From: Branchinecta lynchi
Taxonomy: Eukaryota > Arthropoda > Branchiopoda > Anostraca > Branchinectidae
Direction of reading: 5' to 3'
Assembly: GCA_023053575.1 (NCBI GenBank)
Contig: JAKZAP010000020.1
Span: 17,045,998 to 17,109,997, forward strand
DNA: 64,000 nucleotides
Position 1 is the stretch's first letter. Each line of letters starts with the position of its first letter. The translations under genes were made by a program, and so were the position numbers. This document shows, piece after piece, positions 34,452-46,103 of the stretch. The notes under the pieces are model-generated. The model was not told the DNA's origin. It was given only the letters and a program-made list of their open reading frames with translations, and did no database searches.

Positions 34452-37400
34452 CTGGATGGGAATGAAGCTTGGTGGAAAGAACAAGAAGCAGTCCTAGATA
34501 CATCGTTGACATAACCGGACCGGACTTGGGCACTATGGGGGGAGTTGGGGGGGATATCCGGAATTTGGTGATCCCGTGAGTTCGGTTCTAAGACGACGAA
34601 ACATTGTAGGCATATCTGGGATCCGAACAGATTGACTTGAGAACAGTCGTTCCCCCGATCCGACCATCGTGTGTTGGAGTGCAGGGATGGGGAATCCGGA
34701 TCTAGTGGCATACATAACTTTAGAACGGGTGATCAATGAACCTTGGCGAATGGAAATAGCTATCGCATCAGATGTTCCATGTCAAGTTCAGATCGGGTCC
34801 AGGACCCGTGGGGGAGGGATTGGGAAGGGGCACAGAAAATCTGGAGAAACGCTTAGAGTTGAAGGATTGGGATGGAATTTGGCGGGAAGAACAAGCATAA
34901 GCCCTAGACACGCTCTTGATAGAACCAGCTGGTACCGGGGCTCCCTGGGGGGAGTTGGAGGGGGTTTCCCGGAACTCGGGTGATCGCGAGTTAGGACACT
35001 TCCGGACAATGAAACTAGGCAGGCATGTAAGTGACCCAACCAAATAGATCCGACACGATGCCTTAAGAAATCGTGTGTTCCTGGATCCGACCATTTTTAT
35101 GGCACTTGCCTTCCCGCCAAGTGCCATATACCGATCACTTTTCCGTCGGTCTGTCGGTCAGTCCGGTGATCGCGAGTTAGGGTACTTCCAGATGTGCTAG
35201 GACGATGAAACTTGGCAGGCATATTAGGGACCCCACCAGACTAAGTTGGAAATAGTCACTTGCCCGATCCGACCATCGTGGGGGGAGGGGGCGGAATCCG
35301 GAAAATAGGGACATTCATAACTTTCGAACGGGTGATCGGATCTTAATGAAACTTGATATCTGGAAAAACCTCGTGTCTCAGATGTCTCGTTTCAAGTCCG
35401 GACCGGATCCGATGAATCTGGGGGGGGGGGGAGTCGGAGGGTGGAACTGGAAATCATGTGAAACTCTCAGAGTCGAGCGATCGGGGTGAAACTTGGTGGT
35501 AAGAACAAGCACAAGCTCTAGATACATCACTGACAGTACTGGACCGGATTCGGACACTGTGGGGGGGGGAGTTGGAGGGGGGGGGGTCCAGAATTCCGGC
35601 GATCCGTAGTTAATGTACTTCCAGGTAGGCTAGGACGATAAAACTTGGCAGGCATATGAGGGACCCGACCAAACTAACTTGGAAATAGTCACTTGCCCGA
35701 TCTGACCATTGTGGGGGGAGGAGGAGGTGGCGGAATCCGGAAAGTAGGGACATGCAAAACTTTCGAACGGGTTATTGGATCTTAATGAAACTTGATATCT
35801 GGAAAGATCTCGTGTATCAGGTGTCTCATTTCAAGTCCTGACCAGATCCGTGGGGGGGGGGGGGTATCCGAGGGGATAACCAGAAATCGTGTGGAACTCT
35901 CAGAGTGGAGTGATCGGGGTGATACTTGGTGCGAAGAACAAGCACACGCTCTAGATACATCACTGACAGGACTGGACCGGATTCGGACACGGTGGGGGTA
36001 GTTGGAGGGGGGGGGGGGTCAGGAATTCCGGCGATCCGTAGTTAATATACTTCCAGGTGGGCTAGGACGATAAAACTTGGCAGGTATCTCAGGGACCCGA
36101 CCAGATTAAATTGGAAAAAGTCACTTGCCCGATCTGACTATCGTGGGGGGAGGGGGAGACGGCGGAATTAGTAGCATGCATAACTTTCGAATGGGTAATC
36201 GGATGTTAATGAAACTTGATATCTTGAAAGACCTCATGTCTCAGCATGTCCCATTTCAAGTGCGGATCGGATCCGATGAACTGGGGGGAGGGGGTCTGAG
36301 GGGAGAACCGGACATCTTGTGACACGCATAGAGTTGAGCGCTCATGATGAAACTTTGTGGGAAATACAGGCACAACTCCTCGGTGCATCAGTGACAGAAT
36401 CTGACACTATTTCGGGTACCGAGGGGGGGGGGGCGAGCTGTAGGGAGTGTCCGGAATTCCGGTGATATTCCTACTTTCATCCTTTTACCAAGCCTTACAA
36501 GTGCCATATCAGCTTCCAGCTCTTGTTTAAGAGAGAAGGGGAATCCGGAAATTACTGACTTCGTAGGTTGCGAACGGGTGAGTCAATTCGAGTGAAACTT
36601 TATGAGTGATGTGGACAGATGACCTAGATATGCGAAACATGTATATGAACCACACGCGGCCATGGTTGGGGAAGAGTCCAGGAACTTTTTGACGTGCATA
36701 TAAACCAAAAGAATGGGCCGAATGTGATGCAAGTTCGACGGTACCGAGTTTATGTGTCCTAGATATGTTTTTTGGCGTCCGGACCGGATCCGGCCACGGT
36801 AGCATGAGGATGAAGCGGGAACCGGAAATTTGGAGATATGATCCGGTTCGAGTGAAACTTGATGGACGGGAAGAGGAGATGTCAGAAATGCGAAGTTTAT
36901 GTGTCCGGGTCTTATTCGGCCACAGTGGAAGGAGTCGAAGGGGGAGTCCCGGAAACTAGGGCTCGCGTAGGGGTCAAACGAGTGGAGCGATTTGGATGAA
37001 ACTTGGAAAGCAGAGAGCTCACATGCCCTAGGTGACATATTTTAGGGTCCGGACAGGATCCGTCCACGTTGTTTGGGGGGGGGGGGGGTACCGGAATTTC
37101 GCGAAAAATGCTCATATTCGAGTGAACCTTGTAAGTGGTAAGAGGAGATGCTTTAGATGGTCCATCTATGTGTCCGAACCAGATTAGGCCGTGGCAGGGG
37201 GACTTGGAGGGGGGGGGGGGGGTAACGGAAATAGTGTGACATGCTCACGTTTAGGGATCAAACGAGTGCATCTAAACTTAGGACGTAGAGAAGTAATTTG
37301 CCCTAGATGATTCGAGGCGATGCCAGAAATGCTCTTAAAAAATCTTATTTCTAGGTCCGAACCTAGGGTGGTTGAAGTGGGTAATGTGTGACATTCTCGT

Positions 37401-38650
37401 CTACCTTCTTTCACCATCCACTCGTAACAAGTGCCATACCAGCTGGTAGCTCTTATTTTTGAATTTTGTATGATGTATCTGAACCTTCCAAACGATATTT
37501 GGCTTATTTTTGCCTGTGCAGCGGTCGATTTGTATCCAGACCATTGTTTGCCTACGTTACGGTTGCACGTATCCCCACAGTAATACAATGGAGCCGGCTT
37601 TTTTTCCGGTTTTTATGGCACTTGCCCTTCGGACATATTGCAATCGCAATTTCTGTCCGTCCGTCGGTCTGTCCGGATTTTGCTAGTTTGGGCACTTCCA
37701 CATAAGCTAGGACGATGAAACTTGGCAGCCGTACCAGGGGCCCCAAATGATTAAATTGAAAATAGCCACTTCTCCGATCGGGGGGTGGGGGTGGAAGTAG
37801 GGAGAATCCGGAATCTTGAGGTATTTACAACTTTTGAACGGGTGATTGGTTCTTAATGAAACTTGATATTTGGAAAGACCACGAGTCTCAAACAACCCAG
37901 TTCAAATTCTTTGGGGGAGCTGGAGGGGGGGAACCGGAAATCTTGGGAAACCCTTAGAGGGGAGGGATCGGGATGAAACTTGGTTGGGAAAACAAGCACA
38001 AGTCCTAGATACGTCATTGACATAACAGGACAGGATTCGGGCACTGCGGGGGAGTTGGGGGCGGGGTGGGGCAATTCTGCTGATCCCGCGAGTTGAGTAC
38101 TTCCTGATGTGCTAGGACGATGAAACTTGGAAGGCTTATCAGGGACCCGAAATGACTCACTTGAAAATAGTCGTTTCTCCGATCCAACCATCATGGGGGA
38201 GTGGAGGGATGGGTATCCGGAATCTAGTAGCATGAATCACTTTTGTACAGATGATCAGAATTGAATCAAACTTAGCAGGTAGGAACAGCTACCGTCTCAG
38301 ACGTCCCGTGCCAAGTCCTGGTCAGAACCGATACTTGTGGGTGGGGGGGGGTAGAGGGAGAACCGGAAATCCGCGGTAGGGGGAGTTGGGAGGGTGTATC
38401 GGAAATCGTGTGGCGCATCTGGGGACCTAACCAGTGGATCTATTGGGTTGAAACTTGGAAAGTAGAAAAATCATTCGCCCTAGATTGTTCGAGCTGATAT
38501 CGGAAACGCCCAGACTTGAGTGAAACTAGATATCCTATTTTTAGGTCCAAACCGCATTTTTGGATTGCGGGGTATTTTGTGACGTTCTCATCTACTTTCT
38601 TGTACCACCTACTCGTAACAAGTGCTAAATGAGCTCGTAGCTCTTGTTCT
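34452..38650 (+). repeat. Family B array (G-rich, ~420-bp unit)
   Basis: The anchor 'gatccgaccatcgt' followed by a G run recurs at about 34,658, 35,269, 35,699 and 36,131, a period of 430 bp except where a head is inserted. Heads 'tggcacttgccttcccgcca...agtgccatat' lie at 35,098 and, as a variant, at 37,612. Tails 'acaagtgccatatcagcttc...agctctt' end near 36,522, 37,456 and 38,646, so at least three elements are joined. Many chance frames cross it; none is called. Confidence 0.8.
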
Positions 38651-39390
38651 CATTCAGCTTTTCTGCTGAATCACACAAATCACACAAAGTTTTCGGATCG
38701 GATGTGGCTCTAAAAGAGTGTTTCCATGGTCGGTTGAGTGGCCCACAATTGTGCGGTTCCACGAAAAAAACTGTCAAGGTGATCAAGGGGGTAAATTTTT
38801 TATTTGGTTCAGATTTGACGTATCGTCATGTTAATTGGTTTTCTTCGCCTGGTATGGATACATAATTTTTTGTTCTTTTTGAAATAGTCCTTCGTCCTTA
38901 AGGCTGGGATCTGACAGTCTAGTTACAGTTCACTTATTTACATAAAAATGCCCGAAAATCCGATAAAAATGCGCTACTTCGTTTGCCGCCATCCACAGAT
39001 AATCGACTTCATTGGATGAACCTATTCTTTCGAATTTGTGGTACCTCCATAAACGTGTCCATCTATGCTTGAAATATTAGCAACGACAAAGGTAAGCCAT
39101 ATCCGAAGAATAAACACAAATGACAAAAAGATAAATCTGATTAGCTCGCTGATTCGTTGGCTTAAGTGTCCGTCACAGACGGAAATGCAGGCTTCTGTTG
39201 AAATTCAAATTCTCAGCGTCTGGGTGAATTTTGGGTTGTCGTGCAAGCAGTGCACATTCTGAACGGAATTACTTGAGCCCCGGGTGAAAAAATACAAATA
39301 TCCATTAGAAGTGTCAAAGTATATCAGTATATTCAAACATCAGATATAAAAATAAGTTGCCTTTTCAGTTAAACTTTAAATGGAGTTATA
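38651..39390 (+). repeat. Dispersed repeats: GTGGCCCACAA block and repeat G copy 2
   Basis: 38,690-38,770 matches the element at 8,509-8,997 ('atgtggctctaaaagagtgt'). From 38,880 on, the order of blocks 'gtggtacctccat', 'cttgaaatatta' and 'ccttttcagttaaactttaa' matches 23,990-24,490. Confidence 0.45.
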
Positions 39391-39523
39391 TGATGGTACA
39401 AACACAATTTATTCTAGCCCTGCTGCTTTTATATTCGCAGGTTGCGAGATTCAGTTTTATTTTTCCAGCTGTTGTTTTGTCGGTCCTCTGCAAAAAGCCA
39501 CATCCTTTTTTGTCGCCTTTTAG

Positions 39524-39679
39524 GAGCTGTTGAACGAAGGTAGCGGTTATATACTAGACGTCGACCTCGACTACTTCTCGACTCGTAACCCTTTTCTGTC
39601 GCTGTATCCAGAGGCTGATCTTTACAACCGTCTCGAACGGATTTATTACTACGAGTCCAGCAAAGACGCATCTCGGGAG
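39524..39679 (+). CDS. UPF0489 (C5orf22-like) protein, internal exon C
   Basis: The acceptor gccttttag precedes 39,524 and the donor gtaagaaag starts at 39,680. The 52 codons read ELLNEGSGYILDVDLDYFST and then RNPFLSLYPEADLYNRLERI. The hallmark is 'YILDVDLDYFS.RNPF', the most conserved block of the UPF0489 family. Its Asp-x-Asp-x-Asp pattern resembles metal-binding motifs of arginase-fold enzymes, so a metal-dependent role is possible but unproven. Both junctions are phase 0 and fit exon B. In the human relative a poorly conserved acidic stretch lies between the exon B and exon C segments; here it is almost absent. The next exon was not found in the remaining 24 kb. Confidence 0.87.
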
Positions 39680-39785
39680 GTAAGAAAGTTTGTCCTCTTT
39701 TTTGTTTCGCAGCAGGCAGACCAAAGACGGTAGTAAGCACAGGCAGTAGAGTAGAGACCCTACCAGTCATATACGAACAAAATTA

Positions 39786-40430
39786 GGACACACCGCCAGA
39801 AGTTTCATACCAGATAACACAAAGTGCGCGGTTTCAACAGATAACATTTGGGATGTTATCTTTTATGCATATTCTTTGAGCCCAAGCTGACTTTGAAACA
39901 TTTATTCAAACAATGTTTACAACGGATACGTCAGCTAAGTTACAGATTTACAGTTACAGGTTTGTTTCCTTCCCCGACGTTGACCCAGAGGATGGATAGC
40001 CTGACGAGGACCCTTGCCAAGAAGGGCCGAAATATCGCTGATGAAGAATCGTAGCTGACGTATCCGTTGTAAACATTGTTTGAATAGATGTTATCTGTTA
40101 TGATTTTGCAAACATTATTCAGTATGCGTTATGCACTTTTCCGACATCTCCTTATTGTTGAGAATTGATTCTTGTAGATTGATAGGATTTCCTTTTATAG
40201 CAGGATTCTACTCAAAAGACTTAATTATTGAAATTTCTGAAATAAATATTCTTTTTTATCCCGCTTTAATAATTGTAGTGGCAGCCAAAAACGTCAGCAA
40301 ATGTTTGTTCGGCGGTGTTTTGGCCGTTCTTGTACGCATAAGGCTTTAATGTACAACGTTCGAAAATATAACAGCTAACACGCGTTATCTGTTGAAACCG
40401 CGCATCCTTGTGTTATATGTAATGAACATT
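39786..40430. mobile_element. Family E element carrying a family C insert and mtDNA
   Basis: The left arm ('cagaagtttcataccagata' then 'acac') and the right arm ('gaaaccgcgcatccttgtgt' then 'tat') match the ends of the full family E copy at 40,534-40,898. A family C foldback (39,893-40,090, arms 'caaacaatgtttacaacgg' and complement) sits in the left arm. A mitochondrial-like segment (40,149-40,284) replaces the centre. Confidence 0.6.
40149..40284 (+). pseudogene. nad5: Nuclear copy of mitochondrial nad5 fragment (numt)
   Basis: The frame TCC TTA TTG... reads, in the standard code, SCRLIGFPFIAGFYSKDLII and then EISEINILFYPALIIVV. This is the conserved 'G.PF.(A/S)GFYSKDLI.E' block of NADH dehydrogenase subunit 5, a proton-pumping inner-membrane subunit. 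With the invertebrate mitochondrial code AGA becomes Ser and ATA becomes Met, which fits the family better. It is 136 bp, bounded on both sides by family E sequence ('cttttccgacatc' and 'aaaacgtcagca'), so it is an insertion in a nuclear repeat and not a gene. It is too short to assign a species. Confidence 0.7.
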
Positions 40431-40533
40431 GGGCACCGGTATCCACAGTAGGCTACCCCCATAAAATATGTCTGGAAAACAAGTTTTCACTGCAGATTTC
40501 TAGTTCAGCAGATTGTGGTGGGGGTTCTATGTA

Positions 40534-40898
40534 GTACACTGTCAGAAGTTTCATAACAGATAACACGAGAGTGTGCGGTTTCAACAGATAATGTATAACA
40601 TATAACACTTCGGATGTTATATGTTATGTTTGGAAACGTTATGAATGAAATATTATGTATAACAAGATTTGTTAGGTATAGGCAAAAAAGCATCTACTGA
40701 CTTTATTCCTTATCGTCATGATGTCGGAAAACTCAGCAGATACTTTTTAGTGGTTTTTCCGTGCTTCCTGATGGTAACGCTTATTGTGCACAGCATTTTG
40801 AAACACAACAGATAACATCTGAAGTGTTATCTGTTACGCATTATCTGTTGAAACCGCGCATCCTCGTGTTATCTGTTATGAAAGTTCTGACAGTGTAC
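40534..40898. mobile_element. Family E palindromic element, full copy
   Basis: Ends 'gtacactgtcagaagtttca' and 'gaaagttctgacagtgtac' are inverted, followed inward by 'taacagataacacgag' and its complement. The arms run about 100 bp. The centre has 'gcatctactgac...cagcagatactttt'. It is 365 bp with no coding frame. Other copies or fragments are at 29,085-29,135, 29,335-29,475, 39,786-40,430, 43,140-43,340 and 43,925-44,072. Confidence 0.75.
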
Positions 40899-41085
40899 TT
40901 GGTACTACCCTTTCCCCAGGGCAAAAAATGTGCAAAAATTGCCAAGGTCAATTTTATGGCTCTACATACTTACTCTTGCCCTATGTGTGGATGCGAAAAA
41001 GAAAGTGCGAGTCATTTTGTAGGATAGTGAGTTAAAACGACGAAACTATTTTTCGAAACAACCATTACTTTCACGCGAAATTGGC

Positions 41086-41345
41086 TGTTGTACGCGGCAG
41101 CTGGACGCAAAATATTTGAAAACTGAACGCGCCGTGGGGTTAAAAAGTGGGAAAAATACAAAACAAAAGAAGACAAAACTGAAAATAAGAGAAAAAAACC
41201 TTTGAAGTTTCTCATGTCCTGGAAAGAGTTGTCGGCGGAACTTAAATGCGTCACTCGTAAAACTCGGCTAAGGCGAGAAAGCGCTACAAAGTCGTAGGTG
41301 CAAGATGAAACAATGGCAAAAGGCTGGGATTTCAGAAGCTTTTAG
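41086..41345 (+). repeat. Dispersed repeat R1, copy 3
   Basis: 'gcaaaatatttgaaaactga', 'acgcgccgtgg', 'ttctcatgtcct' and 'aaaactcggctaaggcgaga' match the inverted copy at 6,235-6,515 over most of its length and copy 1 at 298-470. Confidence 0.6.
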
Positions 41346-42390
41346 TTCCATTTAGATCTAGTGACAATAGAAAAGACAGAAAAAGCAAGATTCGAGGGAT
41401 CCTTTAAAACTTGGAGTGAGTGTGTGTGGGAGTGAGTGGTTTATTGAGAGAATAAAAAATAAAAGTTTCTAGGCTATTCAACTGTTTGGAAGGTTCCTTC
41501 GGATAGTACTAGCACACAGGGAAAACTGTATATCCCTGTAGTTTCAAATATAGACACAGTGCTCATTTTTTATGTTTTTCTTGTTGTTTTCGTGCAAAGG
41601 CCCTTGTTGGCTTTTAGGCATTACAATCTATTTATCTATCCACGACGTAATCCCAAACTCTACCTGACTCGCCGGTATACAGTGAGCCCGACAGTTGGCA
41701 CCCCCTCGTTACAACCCTACCCACTGGAGCTCGGCCTCGACTAATAATCTGAGAAATTTTGTGTTTGCTGTGATGCTAAGCTGACCCAGTGACTTGACAT
41801 ATGAGACGTTTCAGCTAAGATGCGTTAAGCATAGTCTTATTTACTAAGTGGGTTACTGTTTCCTCGTTCTTCGACTGCAGCCTCGGTGTAGACTGGTTTC
41901 TTATCTTACTATTTCAGGGTTGTGATGCTGTCTGAATTCCACGTATATAACGCTAAATGGGGTTTCTTTTCATTTGGTAATTTTATACCCAATTTGAACT
42001 CCAACCTTTTTAACGCGGCGTCTTGGAGCTGTCGGAATATACCTTAGCATCTGATCTAATGATTAGTTACCGACAGCCTTATAGCCCATTACTATTATGA
42101 ACTGGTAAGTTATGTGATTCCACCGCTTCTCGGCAGTCTGAAGTAAATAATAATATTGTTATTTGTTACCCACTTACCGGGCTACTGCCCTTCCACTGCC
42201 AACCAGAACAGGGCTCCTGCCTTTCTCGGTTTATCAAATACTCCATCAGAACATGGATCCTGACTTCCTCGTTCCTCGCAGCGGCTTGTAAATATAGGGG
42301 GGATTTAGTTAAGTTCGTTTATTGGTATTTCCTTGGAATCCCGTCATGGTCAACAAACTTCTAGTTAGAAAATATCGTTTACGGGACCGG

Positions 42391-42505
42391 CAGGCCCGTA
42401 TCCAGGAATTTATTTGGGGGGGGGGGGGGGGGGGTTGTCTGCTGGTCAGGCAAAAAAGTACAAAAAACTCACAAATCACAGGGAAAAGCCTATACAAATC
42501 GTGTC
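42391..42505. mobile_element. Family D MITE, right end missing
   Basis: Starts 'caggcccgtatccaggaatt' with a G tract, then 'gcaaaaaagtacaaaaaact' as in 21,511-21,704. No matching right TIR follows. Confidence 0.65.
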
Positions 42506-43139
42506 ACCACCAATGTAGCTGCATTCTCTTTCAGTATTTTTTTAATAAGTCTGTTTTGTTTTCTATGTGGATGTGATTTACTAAGTTCCTTATTTTGTGT
42601 TCTTTTGCTGTACTCTGTCTCATACTTTTGTAGCTAGTGTAGATGGGTTTCAAATATATAAGCCTACACACATGTATAAATAGCCTACGTAAATACACAT
42701 TTAAACAAAAACACAGAACTAATATAATTAAACCACCAAGAAAGAACAAGAGTGTGGCCAAGGCAGGACACTTAAATAATAAGAATAAAAAAAAGCAGAA
42801 TCAGTATTTGCCAAGAAAAATACTAAAGAGAAAAGATAACAAAAATTGACCTACAGATTTACAATAAAGAAAAAGGTGAAACTAAACATTAAACCCAACA
42901 AAACAACTAATAATTTTTTAACAGTTTCATAACCTACTGTTTATAGCAATGACATACAAGGATAACATCGAACGCTAAACGGCATCTGGAATTCCCGATT
43001 TTCCAGTTAAGTGACCCTAGCGGATTAAGTATTATTGGAAACGCCACTCTGAATTGACGCTTGAAACAAAGCTAGGATGTTTTATTCTGATATTATAGCC
43101 TAGTAACTTTTATATATTTACTGATTGTTGCTATATTTA

Positions 43140-44072
43140 AGATGTTTGAAAACAGATAACACAAGGATGCCCGCGGTTTCAACAGAGAAAACTTAGGATG
43201 CTAGCTGTTATGTTTTCCATATGTTTTCCAAACGTTACGCATTCAACCGTTATGCATACACGAAGAGCCGAAAAAGCATCTGCTGACGTTTTTTATTGTC
43301 GTCATGCTATTGGAAAAGTTAGCAGATACTTTTTCGGGTCTTCCTGGAAATGATTAGTTGAGTTTTTTGCCCTTTCTTCATAGGTCGGTTAACCTACCTA
43401 TTTGCCATTATTGACCGTTCGTCTAAAAACGGCTTATATGAAAAAATGGCGTCTTCCCGTCGCCGGCGCCTATCTCTCCAATGAGAATTTTGAATTTCGC
43501 GCCGTGCCAAGAGCGTAGGTCGGTTGGATGGAGCTCCCGCCTCAGTCCACAGGCAAGGTTGCCACATGTCGCACGATAGTATGAATTGTCACTCTGTTTT
43601 GCTTTTGTCACTCTTGTCCTACCCTACGTAGGACGTGAAAATCACTCTATTTCAGAAAATGACCAAATGTGTTATTTTTGCAACAGGGATTCCGGCCAGA
43701 AGTGACTATTCCAAGGTTTTTTCACGAAAGTAAAATTATTTACAATTTACCAATTCCCTGGGAAAGCGCAGAAGCTTTCACCCAGCCATTATAAAATCCT
43801 TCGCTTTAACCATCACTATACAAATAATTTCACTTCTGTGAAAAAACGTTTATAAAAACTTTTGCCGGTTAACCTAAGGAAGAAATGACTTATAGTGGGA
43901 AATCTTGCAGGTCGGTTAACTGGATGACGGCAGAAAACACAGCTATTGTTCTGTTATGCATACCATTTAATGCATACCGTTCTCAGAATCATAAGAGATT
44001 ACATCCCAAGTGTTGTGTGATGAAACTGCGCATCCGTGTGTTATCTGTTATGAAACTTCTTACAGTGTACTA
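43140..44072. mobile_element. Family E fragments around a CGGTTAACC pair
   Basis: 43,140-43,340 has 'acagataacacaaggatg' and the family E centre ('gcatctgctgac...agcagatact'). 43,925-44,072 has the right arm ('aaactgcgcatccgtgtgtt... cttacagtgtac'). Between them 'ggtcggttaacct' (43,384) and 'ggtcggttaact' (43,911) flank unrecognised sequence. Confidence 0.45.
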
Positions 44073-44162
44073 GTTTGCCATAGTCTTCTTTAATTTAGAA
44101 GCGCTTTACAAGTCAACTCGGAGTACCGTTTCCAATCGTACTTTAACCCGCTAGGTGCGCTG

Positions 44163-44380
44163 AATACTCTTGATGACTATCTCTCCTTGCCGATGCAAAA
44201 TCTCCAGCCTCTCCGGGTATCTCGCGGAAGAAAGGCAGAAGTGGTGTCACATCTGCTCCCAAAGATCACCGTGATTGGTTGACGTAGGATTGAGTCCTTG
44301 AGTTTTAGTCGTTACGGAGACGCTTGCTCCTTCTTCCTGAGGGTCACCGGCGTGTTTTGGACTTGGTCACAAAGAGTATT
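44163..44380 (+). repeat. Dispersed repeat F, copy 2
   Basis: 'gactatctctccttgccgat' to 'cgtgttttggacttggtcac' matches 23,026-23,240 over about 215 bp. This free-standing copy supports reading the other as an insertion in family D. Confidence 0.65.
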
Positions 44381-44569
44381 GGAAAAGAGGCGAATTTCGG
44401 CAGTCCAAACTGATTCAGGATATTATGTGCTGGCAGGGCTGGATGTTGGTGGGGTCGGGAAGGTTTGAAGCTTGTATCCTACACATTTTGATACTTATTT
44501 TTGTATACTTTTTCTTTAAAAAAAAAAATACCGATCGGAAACACACTTAAACCTCTTGCGTGAATCATA

Positions 44570-44935
44570 GATGGGCGATTCCAATCATGAAAAGATTGGA
44601 ATCCGGATCCAGGGCTTTGAATCCGGAACCGAACCCGGACTCGAATCCGGCTTTACGAAAAGTCAAAGGTGACAAAAATAATGATATCTAAGTCAATCGG
44701 ATAACGGGATAATTACTGAGGATGGTTGGTGGGGGAGATAAAAAAGTTGGACTGCCTGAGCCCAAAAATTGGGAAATGGAAACTTGGAGGATGTAGACTA
44801 GAAATTTGAGCGGATACGTAGGATTGAGGTTTGAAGTCCGAATCCGAATCCAACATGACAAGCAGAAGATTCGAATCCGGCCAAAAAGACGAATCCGAAT
44901 ATGGATTCTGATTCGCCCACCTCTGGCATGAATTG
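44570..44935. repeat. Degenerate GAATCCGG tandem repeat
   Basis: Words 'ttggaatccggatccag', 'tttgaatccggaacc' and 'ctcgaatccggc' follow one another at 44,595-44,655 and again, inverted or spaced, at 44,835-44,925 ('gattcgaatccggc'). Confidence 0.5.
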
Positions 44936-46103
44936 TGAACAGAACCCCAAAAATTTGCCAGCCATAAAATACGCCAATATGGAAAAACTGCCTGGTGCAT
45001 AACTTATCGCTCAGAGTGTTTGACTTCTTCCAGGACCGAAATTGCGCATCGCGAAATGTCCAAGAGTTTCTGACTGAGCGGTGCAAAACACTCGGCATTC
45101 CAAGAACGGGTTTCTGGGTGTGGAAAAGAAAATCGGAATGAAACCAGTTGGACAAGCCTCGACCGGAGAGGTCAAATGTAAGAAACGCAATTGATGTGAA
45201 ATCTAAATTAGCCTTGGTGGGTTCACATCTCCTCGATAGTCGTTAAGATTCGGCAGAGCCGCTCACATTCTAGAGCCGTGCTCGCGCTAGTCAGGGCACA
45301 GGACCGTCTTATTAGCCAATCAGAAACGTAGGTATACCTGTTAGTAGGTATCCCTGTGCAGGCTCTGTCAGCTGAAAATGACTTAAGTGCCTGTAAGGTC
45401 TCTCGGTGTAAGGCATTTAGATCCCATCAGTGAAGAGTCAATTATTGACAAGTTTGAGCTGGAACCCAGCAAAATGACAGATTGTCCAAAAGATGCAGGA
45501 AAATACCGCAATTCGCAAATCAAGCAATAAAGTATTTTGGGGGAAAATCCCCAATAAAAGAATGGTGTTTTCATCAATTGTATTTAGAGTAGTGGGTAAA
45601 AATCAATTGTATTTAGAGTGGTGGTTTACCATCAATTGTATATTGGGGATTTAGACAGTGGGCCATTTCTTGCCGGAGTTTCGGCCAGAGTTATTGGCCT
45701 AACCCACTTAATAATCATAATAATCCCTAAATACTCTTGATTTTAGTGTAGCCTACAGCAAGTGGGCGGTGCCCGGACGGTTCTGGCACCGGTTGCAACG
45801 TGTTGGAACAGTACAATAAGCATGTTTAGAAGCGTTTGAAATATGAATTGCCTAATTACTACTGATTTTGGTCGGTGCCGGGAATTGGTGTACAGCAGGT
45901 GCCGGGGAGTTGGCTACCCATCGGTTCTATTAAAAGTAAGGTAGACGCTGAAGAGAAGGAGGACCGTCAATTCTAATTCATATATTCTGTCGAACATGCA
46001 TAAGAATCCATAGAGCCCAGCCATAGTATACCGAGGCGAAAGACGCGTTTACATTTATGAACCGTTTTAGGGACTGTCAAACCTTATGTAGCTGCCCGAA
46101 CTC

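Larger units (their letters stand above)
26847..39523 (+). other. Intron between UPF0489 exons B and C (~12.7 kb)
   Basis: Bounded by gtgagt and a tttgtcgccttttag acceptor, phase 0. It contains tandem repeats, segmental duplications, non-LTR tails and the 4-kb family B array listed below. Nothing was recognised in about 28,200-28,980, 30,690-31,620, 31,800-32,330, 32,500-33,080 and 33,472-33,870. Confidence 0.75.

Noticed and set aside
34669..35127. Overlapping frames of 83-119 codons on both strands (also 36.5-38.2 and 48.1-48.9 kb)
   Set aside because: They come from the G-rich family B units, which leave long frames open on both strands; the same peptides recur in each unit.
44688..45155. 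155-codon frame on the - strand
   Set aside because: Its middle is the GAATCCGG repeat (Arg-Ile repeats such as RIRIHIRIRLF); no independent sign of coding.
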